Shown here: in pieces, positions 46,476-55,894 of the stretch
Layout of the letters: the number at the start of each line of letters is the position of its first letter
Numbering within the stretch: the stretch's first letter is position 1
Source of the DNA: an uncultured Pelagibacteraceae bacterium
GTDB lineage: Bacteria > Pseudomonadota > Alphaproteobacteria > Pelagibacterales > Pelagibacteraceae
NCBI GenBank assembly: GCA_902567685.1
Contig: CACFNH010000005.1
Coordinates: forward strand, 1-61,403
Reading direction: 5' to 3'
Length of the DNA: 61,403 nucleotides
The notes under the pieces: model-generated
What the model was told of the DNA's origin: nothing
Databases searched by the model: none
Seen by the model: the letters and a program-made list of their open reading frames with translations, nothing else
Translations under genes and position numbers: made by a program

Positions 46476-47363
46476 ATGAACATTTTTGATTGTTTCATGT
46501 ATTTTGATGAAGATATGCTGCTAGACCTAAGGCTGCATATGCTAAACAAATATATAAAAAAATTTATTATTGTTGAGTCTACTTTTTTGCACAATGGAAA
46601 ACCAAAAAAGTTAAATTTTGACCTGAATAAATTTGATAAGTTTAAAGATAAAATAGAATACATTGTTGTAGACAGTCTTCCTAGTGATATTAAAAATATA
46701 AATCTAAAAGACTCTAAGAATATAAAAAATTCAAAAATATTAATAAATGCTCTTAAAAGAGAAAATTATCAGCGAAATATGATTTCTAAAGGATTCAAGG
46801 AAATAAATGATGATGACTTAATTATTATAAGTGACGTAGATGAAATACCTAATTTAAAAGATTTTAGGTACAAAAAAAAATTTAGTTTTTTTAAACAAAA
46901 AATGTTTTATTACAAATTTAACCTGGTCCATCCTAATATGACCTGGATGGGGTCAAGAGCTTGTAAAAAAAAATTTCTAATTTCTCCTCAATGGCTAAGG
47001 AATATTAAAGAAAGATCCTATCCTTTATGGAGAATTGATACTTTTTTTTCAAATAAAAAATATGGAAACATTGATTTTGTAAATAATGGAGGTTGGCATT
47101 TTACAAATATCAAAACCCCCCAAAATATTCACTTTAAACTTTCAAGCTTTCTTCACCATCTTGAATATGAAGAAAGCAATTTAGATATAAAAGATATGGA
47201 AAAAATGATAAAAGAAAAAAGAATATCTTACGATCATACTTTAGATAAAAAAGAAAATAAATGGAATGCTTCTATTTCTTTAAAAAAAGTTGAAGATAGA
47301 CATTTACCAGAATATTTAGTTAAAAATAAACATAAATATAAAATATGGTTTGAAAATGAGTGA
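46476..47363 (+). CDS. Family 17 glycosyltransferase, first copy
   Basis: A 295-residue protein of the GT17 family (relatives of beta-1,4-N-acetylglucosaminyltransferase III). I start at ATG 46476 (MNIFDCFMYFDEDMLLDLRL), the family N-terminus. The frame runs 51 bases further upstream without similarity. Visible motifs are FDEDMLLDLRL, KKFIIVEST, the Asp-rich donor site SDVDEIP (119-125), QKMFYYKFNL and NGGWHFTN. It is a soluble protein without signal peptide, probably cytoplasmic. It is a paralogue of the gene at 48069. The end overlaps the oxygenase-like gene by 8 bases. Confidence 0.85.
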   Translation: MNIFDCFMYFDEDMLLDLRLHMLNKYIKKFIIVESTFLHNGKPKKLNFDLNKFDKFKDKIEYIVVDSLPSDIKNINLKDSKNIKNSKILINALKRENYQRNMISKGFKEINDDDLIIISDVDEIPNLKDFRYKKKFSFFKQKMFYYKFNLVHPNMTWMGSRACKKKFLISPQWLRNIKERSYPLWRIDTFFSNKKYGNIDFVNNGGWHFTNIKTPQNIHFKLSSFLHHLEYEESNLDIKDMEKMIKEKRISYDHTLDKKENKWNASISLKKVEDRHLPEYLVKNKHKYKIWFENE

Positions 47364-48063
47364 ATTAATTGAAAAAATAAAAAGTTCAGAAGGATCTCCT
47401 AAAATTTTAAAAAATTTATATAGTGAGGAAGAAATAAATAGGTTTTTAAATTTGTATAAAATTTTACCAACTACAGTTCATAATAAAAAACAAAATGTTA
47501 TAAAAAAAAGATGGTTGCAAGGCTATGATAAGATATTAGAAAAGTTATTTTGCGAAAGACTAAAAAATGAAATAGGAAATTTTAAAATGGACAATCTTCA
47601 GACTGAAGATGGAAAAGATATTTTTGGTCTTATACAAGAAAGTCATTCTCCAATCGGTTTGCATGTTGACTCTGGTTTTAACATTAAAAACCAAATATAC
47701 AAACAAACCTTAATTCCTCTAACACCCGTTGGTAGTACAGTAATTTTCAAAAATAGATTTTATGGAAACTCTACAAGTTTTACACTAGACCCAAATGAAC
47801 TTAAAAAAAAAGATTTAGGGTATGGACAAAATAAAAGGTCTTCAGAACATTTAGAACTATATGGAAAAAAACCCTTTGATAAAAAAATACATGAAAAATA
47901 TTTATCCCACGAGAAAATTGAAAACTTAGCGGGTTTAGAGGTGGAGTTTATATATGAATGGGAATTGGGCTCTATGTTAATTTTTGACAGAACCCATTTA
48001 CATGCTTCATCCTCAAACATTCAAGGAAAAAAAATTGGTATAGCAACATTTACAAAAAAGTAG
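47356..48063 (+). CDS. Probable 2-oxoglutarate/Fe(II)-dependent oxygenase
   Basis: A 235-residue protein. The layout suggests a double-stranded beta-helix oxygenase: HxD at His103-Val-Asp105 (GLHVDSGF), a strand TLIPLTPVGSTVIF, a distal His in DRTHLHASSSN (214 or 216), and basic residues soon after (KKIGIATF, 225-226) that could hold 2-oxoglutarate. I infer the fold from this spacing and have no direct family match. The start at 47356 is an ATG, and a TTG six bases earlier is less likely. The gene is held between two GT17 genes on the same strand, so the substrate may be a sugar or a glycan acceptor. Confidence 0.6.
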   Translation: MSELIEKIKSSEGSPKILKNLYSEEEINRFLNLYKILPTTVHNKKQNVIKKRWLQGYDKILEKLFCERLKNEIGNFKMDNLQTEDGKDIFGLIQESHSPIGLHVDSGFNIKNQIYKQTLIPLTPVGSTVIFKNRFYGNSTSFTLDPNELKKKDLGYGQNKRSSEHLELYGKKPFDKKIHEKYLSHEKIENLAGLEVEFIYEWELGSMLIFDRTHLHASSSNIQGKKIGIATFTKK

Positions 48064-48068
48064 TTTGT

Positions 48069-48953
48069 ATGAAAATTTACGATTGTTTTCAATTTTTTGA
48101 TGAAGATATGATGTTGGATTTAAGATTAAACATCTTAGACAAATATGTTCATAAATTTGTGATAGTTGAAAACTTGTACATGCACAGTGGCAAAAAGAAA
48201 AATCAAAATTTCAGTATAAATAATTTCAAAAAATTCAAAAATAAAATTGAATATATATTAGTAGACAAACTGCCAGCTAAATTACACGACATAGACAAAG
48301 TAGAAGAAAGTCAAAAAGGCAACAGGATAATAGACAATACTTTAATGATTGAGCATAACCAAAGAAATAGAATTCAAGATGGTTTGATGGATGCATCAGA
48401 AGATGACTTAATAATCATAGGTGACATAGATGAAATACCTAACTTTGAAAACTTCAATTTTGAAATTAAAAAGAAATTAATCTTATTCAAACAAAAAATG
48501 TTCTACTATAAATTTAACTTAAAATATGGATCTAAACCATGGATTGGATCGAAGGGTTGCTTAAAAAAAAATTTAATTTCTCCTCAATGGCTTAGAGATG
48601 TAAAAGATAGAAAATACCCTTTATGGAGATTTGATATTCTATTTTCTAAAATGAAATTTAATAGTATTCAATATATAGATAATGGAGGATGGCATTTTAC
48701 AAATTTTAAAACTTTCGATGAATTAGAAAAAAAACTTAACAACTTTGGACACCACTTGGAATATAAACAGAGTGGTTTAAAATCTAATGACTTAAAAGAA
48801 ATGATAAAAAAGAATTTGGCAGTTTATGATTATGAAGCTGACATGAGAGAAAATAAGTGGTCTGGTAATAAAAAACTAGTCCAAGCAAGCTTAGATGAAT
48901 TGCCTAAATATGTTTTGGACAATAAAAATAAATATTCTGAATGGTTTAATTGA
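48069..48953 (+). CDS. Family 17 glycosyltransferase, second copy
   Basis: A 294-residue GT17 protein, clearly paralogous to the product of 46476-47363. Shared features are MKIYDCFQFFDEDMMLDLRL, HKFVIVEN, GDIDEIP (118-124), QKMFYYKFNL, SPQWLRDVKDRKYPLWRFD and NGGWHFTN. The two copies differ most in residues 70-95, which may set acceptor choice. It starts five bases after the oxygenase-like gene and ends four bases before the convergent lon stop. Confidence 0.85.
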   Translation: MKIYDCFQFFDEDMMLDLRLNILDKYVHKFVIVENLYMHSGKKKNQNFSINNFKKFKNKIEYILVDKLPAKLHDIDKVEESQKGNRIIDNTLMIEHNQRNRIQDGLMDASEDDLIIIGDIDEIPNFENFNFEIKKKLILFKQKMFYYKFNLKYGSKPWIGSKGCLKKNLISPQWLRDVKDRKYPLWRFDILFSKMKFNSIQYIDNGGWHFTNFKTFDELEKKLNNFGHHLEYKQSGLKSNDLKEMIKKNLAVYDYEADMRENKWSGNKKLVQASLDELPKYVLDNKNKYSEWFN

Positions 48954-48957
48954 TACT

Positions 48958-51348
48958 CTAGTGCGGGGAACTAGTAGTACCCGATTTTTGTTTTTCTTTA
49001 TTTGCTATCTGTTCTACTTCAACCCATTTAACTGGCTTTAAAGATTTTGTTAAAGCAATCTTCAATACTTCGTCTACATTTTTCACAGGTATGATGGTAA
49101 TATTTTTTTTTATAATTTTAGGAATTTCTGCCAAATCTTTTTGGTTTTCAAAAGGAATCAAAACTTTTTTGATGCCAGCTCTATGAGCAGCTAATAATTT
49201 TTCTTTTAAACCTCCAATTGGAAGAACTACTCCTCTAAGAGTTATTTCCCCTGTCATAGCTACATTTTTGTTTACAGGAATTTCTGTTATTGAAGAAATT
49301 ATTGAAGTAACCATAGCAATTCCTGCTGAAGGACCATCTTTTGGTGTTGCACCTTCAGGAACATGTATATGAAAATCTTTTTTATCAAATATAGGTGGTA
49401 TAATTCCATACTCTAGGCTTTTAGATCTAATGTAGGATTTTGCAGCCTTTACCGATTCTTGCATAACCTCCCCTAGTTTACCAGTAATTTGCATTTTCCC
49501 TTTACCAGACATTATTACTGACTCTATTTTTAAAATTTCTCCCCCAACTTCAGTCCATGCTAAGCCCGTAACAACTCCTACTCTATTTTGCTCTTCTACT
49601 TCACCATATTTAAATTTTTGAACTCCTAGATAGTTTGTAAGTTCTTTTTCTTTTATAGGATTACTAACTTTTTCTTTAGCATCTATTTTTTTTACAGTTT
49701 TTCTTGCTATTTTCGATATTTCTCTTTCTAAATTTCTTACTCCAGCTTCTCTGGTATAATTTCTTATTATTTTTCTATTAACCTTTTCTTCAATACCCCA
49801 TTCATCTTTTTTTAATCCTGCATTCTCTCTTTGTTTAGGTATCAAATACTTTTGAGATATATTTACTTTTTCATCTTCGGTGTAACCTGGAAGCCTTATT
49901 AGTTCCATTCTATCTAGCAAAGGCGGTAATATATTTAAAGTGTTTGCAGTAGTTACAAACATTACATCAGATAAATCATAATCTACTTCTAGGTAATGAT
50001 CATTAAATTCTTTATTCTGTTCAGGGTCAAGAGCTTCTAATAATGCTGAGGAAGGATCTCCTCTATAGTCATTACCTACTTTGTCTATCTCATCTAATAA
50101 AAATAACGGATTTTTAGTTCCAGCTTTTTTCATCATCTGTATTATCTTGCCAGGCAAAGATCCTATATAAGTTCTTCTATGACCTCTAATTTCAGCCTCA
50201 TCTCTTGTTCCTCCTAAAGAAATTCTTACAAATTTTCTTCCTGTTGCTCTGGCTATTGATTTACCAAGTGAAGTTTTTCCAACTCCGGGTGGGCCAACTA
50301 AGCAAAGTATAGGACCTTTCATTTTTTCCGTTCTTTTTTGTACTGCCAAAAATTCAATTATTCTTTCTTTTACTTTTTCTAAACCAAAATGATCCTCGTC
50401 TAAAATTTTTTGGGCATTTTTTAAATCACTATTAATTTTGCTTTTATTACTCCAAGGGAGTTCAGTCATCCAATCTAAATAATTTCTTACAACTGTTGCT
50501 TCTGCTGACATAGGACTCATAGATTTCAGCTTTTTAAGTTCTGAAAGACATTTTTCTTGAACTAATTTGGGCATTTTGGCTTTAGCTATAGATTTAGTTA
50601 AATTTGATACTTCATCTTTTCCTTCGTCTATTTCTCCAAGTTCTTTTTGGATAGCTTTAAGTTGTTCGTTTAAATAATATTCTCTTTGGGTTTTCTCCAT
50701 TTGATTTTTAACCCTTCCTCTAATTTTCTTTTCAACAGAAACAACGCTTGTTTCTTTTTCTATTAACTCATATATTTTTTCTAGTCTTTTTCTTACGTCT
50801 GATAATTCAAGAAGTTCCTGTTTTTGAAAAATCTCTAAATTTAAATTAGAAGCAATATTGTCTGCTATTTCACTGCTGTCTTTTAATTTCTTTATACTCT
50901 CTACTGACTCTGACAAATCTCTTTTGTTTAAAATCAATAATTTCTCAAATCTTTTAACAAGAGATAAAGCATAAGTATCTGAATCTTTATTTCTATTTGA
51001 CTCTTCTATTTTCTCTACATCGCAGCTTAAATAATCTTCATCTTTATTTTGATAAATCTCAAGTATTTTCACTCTATTGATTCCTTCTACTAAAACTTTC
51101 ACAGTTCCATCTGGTAGCTTAAGTAATTGAAGAACTTTGCTGAGACAGCCATGACTGTAAATATCTTTGTCATTTGGATCATCAATCTCAGAATTTTTTT
51201 GTGCAGAGAGAACTATTGATTTGTCTGTTTTCATGACTTCTTGTAATGCTTTAATCGATTTTTCTCTTCCTACAAAAAGAGGAACGACCATAGAAGGAAA
51301 GATAACTATGTCTCTTAAAGGGAGTAAGGGTTTTTTGTTTATAGCCAT
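48958..51348 (-). CDS. lon: ATP-dependent protease Lon
   Basis: Degrades misfolded and regulatory proteins in the cytoplasm. I take the ATG at 51348 ([18 protein letters not shown]), not the TTG six bases upstream. The 796-residue protein has the N-terminal substrate domain, Walker [10 protein letters not shown], Walker [13 protein letters not shown], and the Ser-Lys protease dyad in [12 protein letters not shown] and [17 protein letters not shown]. It follows clpX by 52 bases. hupB, which usually lies next to lon in alphaproteobacteria, is absent and the GT17 island occupies the site. Confidence 0.97.
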   Translation of the reverse strand: MAINKKPLLPLRDIVIFPSMVVPLFVGREKSIKALQEVMKTDKSIVLSAQKNSEIDDPNDKDIYSHGCLSKVLQLLKLPDGTVKVLVEGINRVKILEIYQNKDEDYLSCDVEKIEESNRNKDSDTYALSLVKRFEKLLILNKRDLSESVESIKKLKDSSEIADNIASNLNLEIFQKQELLELSDVRKRLEKIYELIEKETSVVSVEKKIRGRVKNQMEKTQREYYLNEQLKAIQKELGEIDEGKDEVSNLTKSIAKAKMPKLVQEKCLSELKKLKSMSPMSAEATVVRNYLDWMTELPWSNKSKINSDLKNAQKILDEDHFGLEKVKERIIEFLAVQKRTEKMKGPILCLVGPPGVGKTSLGKSIARATGRKFVRISLGGTRDEAEIRGHRRTYIGSLPGKIIQMMKKAGTKNPLFLLDEIDKVGNDYRGDPSSALLEALDPEQNKEFNDHYLEVDYDLSDVMFVTTANTLNILPPLLDRMELIRLPGYTEDEKVNISQKYLIPKQRENAGLKKDEWGIEEKVNRKIIRNYTREAGVRNLEREISKIARKTVKKIDAKEKVSNPIKEKELTNYLGVQKFKYGEVEEQNRVGVVTGLAWTEVGGEILKIESVIMSGKGKMQITGKLGEVMQESVKAAKSYIRSKSLEYGIIPPIFDKKDFHIHVPEGATPKDGPSAGIAMVTSIISSITEIPVNKNVAMTGEITLRGVVLPIGGLKEKLLAAHRAGIKKVLIPFENQKDLAEIPKIIKKNITIIPVKNVDEVLKIALTKSLKPVKWVEVEQIANKEKQKSGTTSSPH
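48964..48990 (+). terminator. Possible terminator of the glycosyltransferase operon, inside the lon 3' end
   Basis: On the plus strand CGGG (48964-48967) and CCCG (48980-48983) pair around an 11-12 base loop holding the palindrome ACTAGT, and ATTTTTG follows. A second option is CTAGT/ACTAG at 48958-48974. The stem is short, so it is a weak candidate. It would lie within the lon coding sequence because the two genes converge with almost no gap. Confidence 0.3.
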
Positions 51349-51400
51349 AATCAATTTATATGGTAATTAACATGAAAATATCAAGAAACTTATTTAGAAA

Positions 51401-52654
51401 TTATGCTGCAGATGTTGATTGTTTTTTGCCATATGAAAGTATAGGCTCCCTTTCACCTTTGACAGATCCCTTGTCAACAGTTACTTTTGTGACATCTTCG
51501 ACTTCTGGTAAATCAAACATAGTTTTTAAAAGAATATTTTCTAATATAGATCTAAGACCTCTGGCGCCTGTTTTCTTGCTAATAGCTTTTTTTGCTATCT
51601 CACTAAGAGCATCTTCGTGAAACTCAAGTTCAACATTCTCAAATTCAAACAATCTTTTATATTGTTTGATCAAAGAATTTTTTGGCTCTTTAAGAATTTT
51701 AATCAAAGATTTTTCATCTAAATCATTCAAAGTTGCAATGATTGGCATTCTTCCAATAAATTCTGGTATCAAACCATATTTTATTAAATCTTCTGGTTCT
51801 AAATTTTTCATTGTTTCTGATAAAGGTTGTTCTTCGTAATCCTTAACTTGAGCTCCAAAACCAATTGATGTCCCTTTTCCTCTTCTGTCTATAATTTTAT
51901 CTAATCCTGCAAAAGCACCACCACAAATAAATAAAATATTTGTTGTGTCTACCTGTAAAAATTCTTGTTGAGGATGTTTTCTACCTCCTTGTGGTGGAAC
52001 GCTTGCAATAGTTCCTTCCATTATTTTCAGAAGAGCTTGTTGGACACCTTCTCCAGAAACATCTCTTGTTATAGATGGATTTTCTGATTTTCTACTTATC
52101 TTATCAACTTCATCTATGTAAACTATTCCTCTTTGAGCTTTTTCAACATTATAGTCCGCTGATTGTAATAATTTTAAAATAATATTTTCAACATCTTCGC
52201 CTACATAACCTGCTTCGGTTAATGTAGTTGCGTCAGCCATTGTAAAAGGAACATCTAAAATTCTTGCTAAAGTTTGTGCTAATAGTGTTTTTCCACAACC
52301 AGTAGGTCCAACTAATAATATGTTAGATTTTGATAGTTCGATATCTTTGTTGTTTTTCGTTTCATGATTCAACCTCTTATAGTGATTGTGAACAGCTACA
52401 GATAAAACTTCTTTAGCAAATTTTTGTCCGATGACATAATCATCAAGAACTTTACAGATTTCTTTAGGTGTTGGAACTCCATCTTGATGTTTTATTAATG
52501 AGCTCTTACTTTCCTCCTTAATAATATCCATACAAAGTTCGACACATTCATCACATATAAAAACGGTAGGTCCAGCTATTAATTTTCTTACTTCATGCTG
52601 GCTCTTTCCACAGAATGAACAATAAAGTATATTTTTATTATTTTTTTCAGACAT
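51401..52654 (-). CDS. clpX: ClpX, ATPase subunit of ClpXP
   Basis: Unfolds tagged proteins and feeds them to ClpP. The 417-residue protein has an N-terminal C4 zinc finger (CSFCGKS and CDECVELC), Walker [14 protein letters not shown], Walker [10 protein letters not shown], the pore loop GYVGEDVEN and the ClpP-docking IGFGAQVK region. It has its own promoter candidate in the 79-base gap after clpP. Confidence 0.97.
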   Translation of the reverse strand: MSEKNNKNILYCSFCGKSQHEVRKLIAGPTVFICDECVELCMDIIKEESKSSLIKHQDGVPTPKEICKVLDDYVIGQKFAKEVLSVAVHNHYKRLNHETKNNKDIELSKSNILLVGPTGCGKTLLAQTLARILDVPFTMADATTLTEAGYVGEDVENIILKLLQSADYNVEKAQRGIVYIDEVDKISRKSENPSITRDVSGEGVQQALLKIMEGTIASVPPQGGRKHPQQEFLQVDTTNILFICGGAFAGLDKIIDRRGKGTSIGFGAQVKDYEEQPLSETMKNLEPEDLIKYGLIPEFIGRMPIIATLNDLDEKSLIKILKEPKNSLIKQYKRLFEFENVELEFHEDALSEIAKKAISKKTGARGLRSILENILLKTMFDLPEVEDVTKVTVDKGSVKGEREPILSYGKKQSTSAA

Positions 52655-52671
52655 AACGAATCAATTTACCA

Positions 52672-52700
52672 ATATTAAATCTTCGGATTCTGCATATCAA
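52672..52700 (-). promoter_or_regulatory. Promoter candidate for clpX
   Basis: On the minus strand TTGATA (52700-52695) is 17 bases from TAATAT (52677-52672), a good match to a housekeeping promoter in this AT-rich background. Transcription would start about 10 bases before the clpX ATG at 52654, leaving room only for a weak GGTAAA ribosome-binding site. Confidence 0.45.
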
Positions 52701-52733
52701 GTACAAGTTGTGAAGCAGGCTATATGTTGTGTA

Positions 52734-53345
52734 TTATTTTCTCTTCTCTACCACAGAGTCTATTAGCCCAAATTTTTTGGCTTCTTCGGCAGTCATAAAT
52801 TTATCTCTCTCTAAAGCCTCTGCGATTTGGTCAACTGATTTGCCTGTGTGCTTTGCGTAAATCTTGTTTAGTCTATTTTTGAGATCAAGAATTTCTTTTG
52901 CGTGTATTTGTATATCAGTTGCTTGGCCTTGAAATCCAGAAGAAGGTTGGTGAACCATAATTCTTGAATTTGGTAATGAAAATCTTTTACCTTTTTCTCC
53001 CGCAGCCAGTAAAAAAGAACCCATAGAAGATGCTTGTCCTATACATAAAGTAGAAACTGGTGAATTAATATATTGCATGGTATCGTAAATTCCCAGACCT
53101 GCTGTAACTAGACCGCCTGGACTATTAATGTAAAAATTTATTCCTTTTTTTGGATTTTCTGATTCAAGAAAAAGTAATTGAGCAGTTACAAGGGAAGCAA
53201 CATTATCATTAACTGGTCCTACCAAAAAAACTATCCTTTCTTTTAAAAGTCTGGAATAAATGTCAAAAGCTCTTTCTCCTTTGGCTGTTTGTTCTACAAC
53301 CATAGGAATTAAAGAGTTCATCTGTTCTTCAATTTTGCGACTCAT
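52734..53345 (-). CDS. clpP: ClpP protease subunit
   Basis: Barrel-forming serine protease, 203 residues. The catalytic Ser is in [14 protein letters not shown], His in IMVHQPSSG, and the Asp in the [13 protein letters not shown] region. It lies 24 bases after tig. The order tig-clpP-clpX-lon is the standard alphaproteobacterial one. Confidence 0.97.
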   Translation of the reverse strand: MSRKIEEQMNSLIPMVVEQTAKGERAFDIYSRLLKERIVFLVGPVNDNVASLVTAQLLFLESENPKKGINFYINSPGGLVTAGLGIYDTMQYINSPVSTLCIGQASSMGSFLLAAGEKGKRFSLPNSRIMVHQPSSGFQGQATDIQIHAKEILDLKNRLNKIYAKHTGKSVDQIAEALERDKFMTAEEAKKFGLIDSVVEKRK

Positions 53346-53369
53346 GCTATTGGTTTATACAACTATTGC

Positions 53370-54701
53370 TTACTTTTTACTAATTTTTTTTGATTTTACT
53401 TTGGTTTTGGACCCGTTGAATTCTGAAATAACCTTTTCTGCTTCAAAAGTTGATAAAGTTTTTGATGTTAATTTAATCTTTGATTTTAAAAGTTTTATAA
53501 TTTTATCTTCATACAGTGCACCTTTTAAACTCTGAGCTGCTTGTGGGTTTTTTTTATAATATTCTATAACCATTTTTTCTTGCCCAGGCATTCCTCTAAT
53601 TTGCTTTTGTATTTCTCCATTAATTTCTTCTTCGGTAACTTTTAAGTTATTTTTTTCTCCATATTCATTTAAAAGTAATCCCAGTTTAATTCTAGATTTG
53701 GCCAATTTTTCATTAGCATCCTTATGTTTATCTTTTTCTTCTTTTTTAAGATTTTGAGTCATTATTGCAAGCTCGCTGTCAATTAAACTTTTTGGCAAAT
53801 CAAAATTGTGGATTTTTTCGAGTTGATCTAAAATTTCTTTTTTTGTTATTGAATCTAGAGCTTGTTTGTACTGAGAAGACACTTGTTTTTCTATCAAATT
53901 TTTTAAGTCAGATAAATCTTTTGCGCCCATATGTTTGGCAAATTCATCATTTATTAAAGTTTCTTTAGGTTTTTTTACATTCAATATTTTGCATTCGAAT
54001 TTAGTTTTTTTATTAGCTAATTCTTTATTTGGATGATTTGAAGGCAAAATAGATTCTACACTCCTAGTTTCATTTTTTTTAACAGAAATCAATTGTTGAT
54101 CAAAACCTTTAAGAAATAAATCTCTTCCTAATTCTATCTGAACCCCTTTACCTTCACTTCCTTCAAATTTATTTCCATCTACTGTTGCTGAATAATCAAA
54201 AACTATTTGATCTCCCGTTTTGGCTTTTTCATCTTCCTTTCTATCTTCAAAATGTTTGTGTCTGTTTGCAATTTCTTTTAACTTTTCATTTACTATTTTA
54301 GAATCTATTTTTATAACATATTCAGTAGCTTTAAAATTTTCAAAAGATTTTAGTTTAATTTCAGGTAGTGAGTCTACTTCCAAGATGTAATTCAAGTCTT
54401 TACCTTCTCCAAAAGTTTTTAAATCTATCTTCGGCTGACCCGCAATTTTTATTTTTTTTTCTTTTATTGCTTCTGCGGAAGACTCTTTAAGTAGTTTGTC
54501 AATAACATCGCCATAAATAGCTTTTCCAAATTGATTTTTTATTACTGAGGCTGGAACTTTTCCAGGTCTAAAACCTTTGATGCTTACCTCAGATTGAAGT
54601 TCGTTCAGTCTTTCTTCAATTTTTTTTTGGATTGTCTTTTTATCAACTAAGATAGATAAAATAGTTCTTAAGCCCTTTTTTGATTGTGTTTCTACTTTCA
54701 T
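53370..54701 (-). CDS. tig: Trigger factor
   Basis: Ribosome-bound chaperone and prolyl isomerase. The start at 54701 (MKVETQSKKGLRT) gives 443 residues. A longer frame begins inside tRNA-Leu and is not credible. The N-terminal ribosome-binding motif GFRPGKVPASVIKNQFG, the FKBP-like domain (KTGDQIVFDYSATVDGNKFE onward) and the helical C-terminal arms are all visible. Confidence 0.95.
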   Translation of the reverse strand: MKVETQSKKGLRTILSILVDKKTIQKKIEERLNELQSEVSIKGFRPGKVPASVIKNQFGKAIYGDVIDKLLKESSAEAIKEKKIKIAGQPKIDLKTFGEGKDLNYILEVDSLPEIKLKSFENFKATEYVIKIDSKIVNEKLKEIANRHKHFEDRKEDEKAKTGDQIVFDYSATVDGNKFEGSEGKGVQIELGRDLFLKGFDQQLISVKKNETRSVESILPSNHPNKELANKKTKFECKILNVKKPKETLINDEFAKHMGAKDLSDLKNLIEKQVSSQYKQALDSITKKEILDQLEKIHNFDLPKSLIDSELAIMTQNLKKEEKDKHKDANEKLAKSRIKLGLLLNEYGEKNNLKVTEEEINGEIQKQIRGMPGQEKMVIEYYKKNPQAAQSLKGALYEDKIIKLLKSKIKLTSKTLSTFEAEKVISEFNGSKTKVKSKKISKK

Positions 54702-54713
54702 TTTTTTTTTGTT

Positions 54714-54798
54714 TGGTGGGCAAGAAGAGACTCGAACTCTTAAGCCTTGCGGCACCAGTTCCTAAGACTGGCGCGTATACCAATTCCGCCACTTGCCC
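54714..54798 (-). tRNA. tRNA-Leu (UAG)
   Basis: An 85-nt minus-strand cloverleaf including encoded CCA. The acceptor is GGGCAAG/CTTGCCC, the anticodon arm is CCAGT-CTTAGGA-ACTGG with anticodon TAG, a long variable arm TGCCGCAAGGCT marks it as class II, and the T loop is TTCGAGT. It lies 12 bases upstream of the tig start on the same strand. Confidence 0.95.
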
Positions 54799-54820
54799 AG
54801 TGTTGTTTACGCGATGTGCT

Positions 54821-55894
54821 TTATATATCAATTTCCTTTTTCGCGAAACTATAAACTCTTAAATAAATTATTAAATAAACAATCAATAGAAAGAAAAACC
54901 AATATCTACAAACAAAAGGATTTTCTTTAAAGAAAATTCCTGGAAAAATTAAAACAAAATAAACTAGGTTAACAACTACTGAGTTGAGATAGTTACAATC
55001 CGTAAATTTTTTTGTTTTTTCTAAACATTTGAATGATAGCATGTGTAAATGATTGCTGTCTGGACTAAGAGGTGATTTTTTTAAATATATTTTTCTAAAA
55101 AAAGAAAAAAAGACCTCAAAAAACAAATAAAACAAAAGTATACAAAAGAAAAAAGAGGAAATTTCTGGATTTAAATTATTAGTCTCAATAATATTTAAAG
55201 CTATTAATGAACCAAATAAATAGGACCCGCTGTCTCCTAAAAAAATCTTTGCCTTCGGAAAATTGAATAATAAAAAAGAAAAAAATATTGCGATTTGACC
55301 AGTAATAATCAAAGCGAGTTCCATGTTTTGACTGTTAATGTTAATAAGTAAAAGTATGAAGTTTATTAATATTAAATGTATTACAAGCAGACCATTAAAA
55401 CCGTCTATTAAATTAGCTCCATTAATTACAAATAAAAAACATAACAAAATAAATATAATTTCAAAAAATCTGTTTGCCATCCATGATTTTACAAAGCTGA
55501 TATCTATATTGTCTATGTTAATGGAAAGAAAGATTATACTTAAAGACAAAGCTATGATCATAAAAATTAATCTAATATTTGGATTAGTCTTCAGCTTTAT
55601 ATCTTCTAAAAAACCTATTGAAAAAAAAATTATAGATAAAAATAAATAATCATTAAGAACTCGACCAAACAAAAATTGATAAATTAATATAAAAAACATT
55701 ATAGATATAAATGTTGCCAGTCCGCCACTTCTGGGTACCGGTTCTTTATGATAAGCTTGGGGTTTCTCAAAATCTTGATCCAATAAAACCCCATTACCAA
55801 TTTTACTTGAAATTTTTTGTACAATTAGAGTTACAAAAAAACTTACTAAAGTTATGATTGACAAAAAACTTTGTGTCGCTTGTTCTGAAAACAT
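54821..55894 (-). CDS. Polyprenyl-phosphate sugar-1-phosphate transferase (WecA/MraY family)
   Basis: A 357-residue membrane protein with about 10 hydrophobic segments. Family motifs are PVPRSGGLATF, GFLEDIK (with the Asp pair region), NGANLIDGFNGL, FLGDSGSYLFGS and the cytoplasmic SPDSNHLHML. It should move a HexNAc-1-phosphate from UDP-sugar to undecaprenyl phosphate, starting O-antigen or another surface polymer. It is more like WecA than MraY because it stands outside a cell-wall cluster and has the His-rich HLHML ending. It overlaps the EamA gene by one base. Confidence 0.8.
   Translation of the reverse strand: MFSEQATQSFLSIITLVSFFVTLIVQKISSKIGNGVLLDQDFEKPQAYHKEPVPRSGGLATFISIMFFILIYQFLFGRVLNDYLFLSIIFFSIGFLEDIKLKTNPNIRLIFMIIALSLSIIFLSINIDNIDISFVKSWMANRFFEIIFILLCFLFVINGANLIDGFNGLLVIHLILINFILLLININSQNMELALIITGQIAIFFSFLLFNFPKAKIFLGDSGSYLFGSLIALNIIETNNLNPEISSFFFCILLFYLFFEVFFSFFRKIYLKKSPLSPDSNHLHMLSFKCLEKTKKFTDCNYLNSVVVNLVYFVLIFPGIFFKENPFVCRYWFFFLLIVYLIIYLRVYSFAKKEIDI

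Noticed and set aside
43168-48953. Prophage or IS-mediated island
   Set aside because: No integrase, transposase, phage structural gene, terminal inverted repeat or duplicated tRNA end was seen.
54702-54755. An upstream start that would extend trigger factor by 18 residues
   Set aside because: The extension lies in and next to tRNA-Leu and the family N-terminus begins at 54701.
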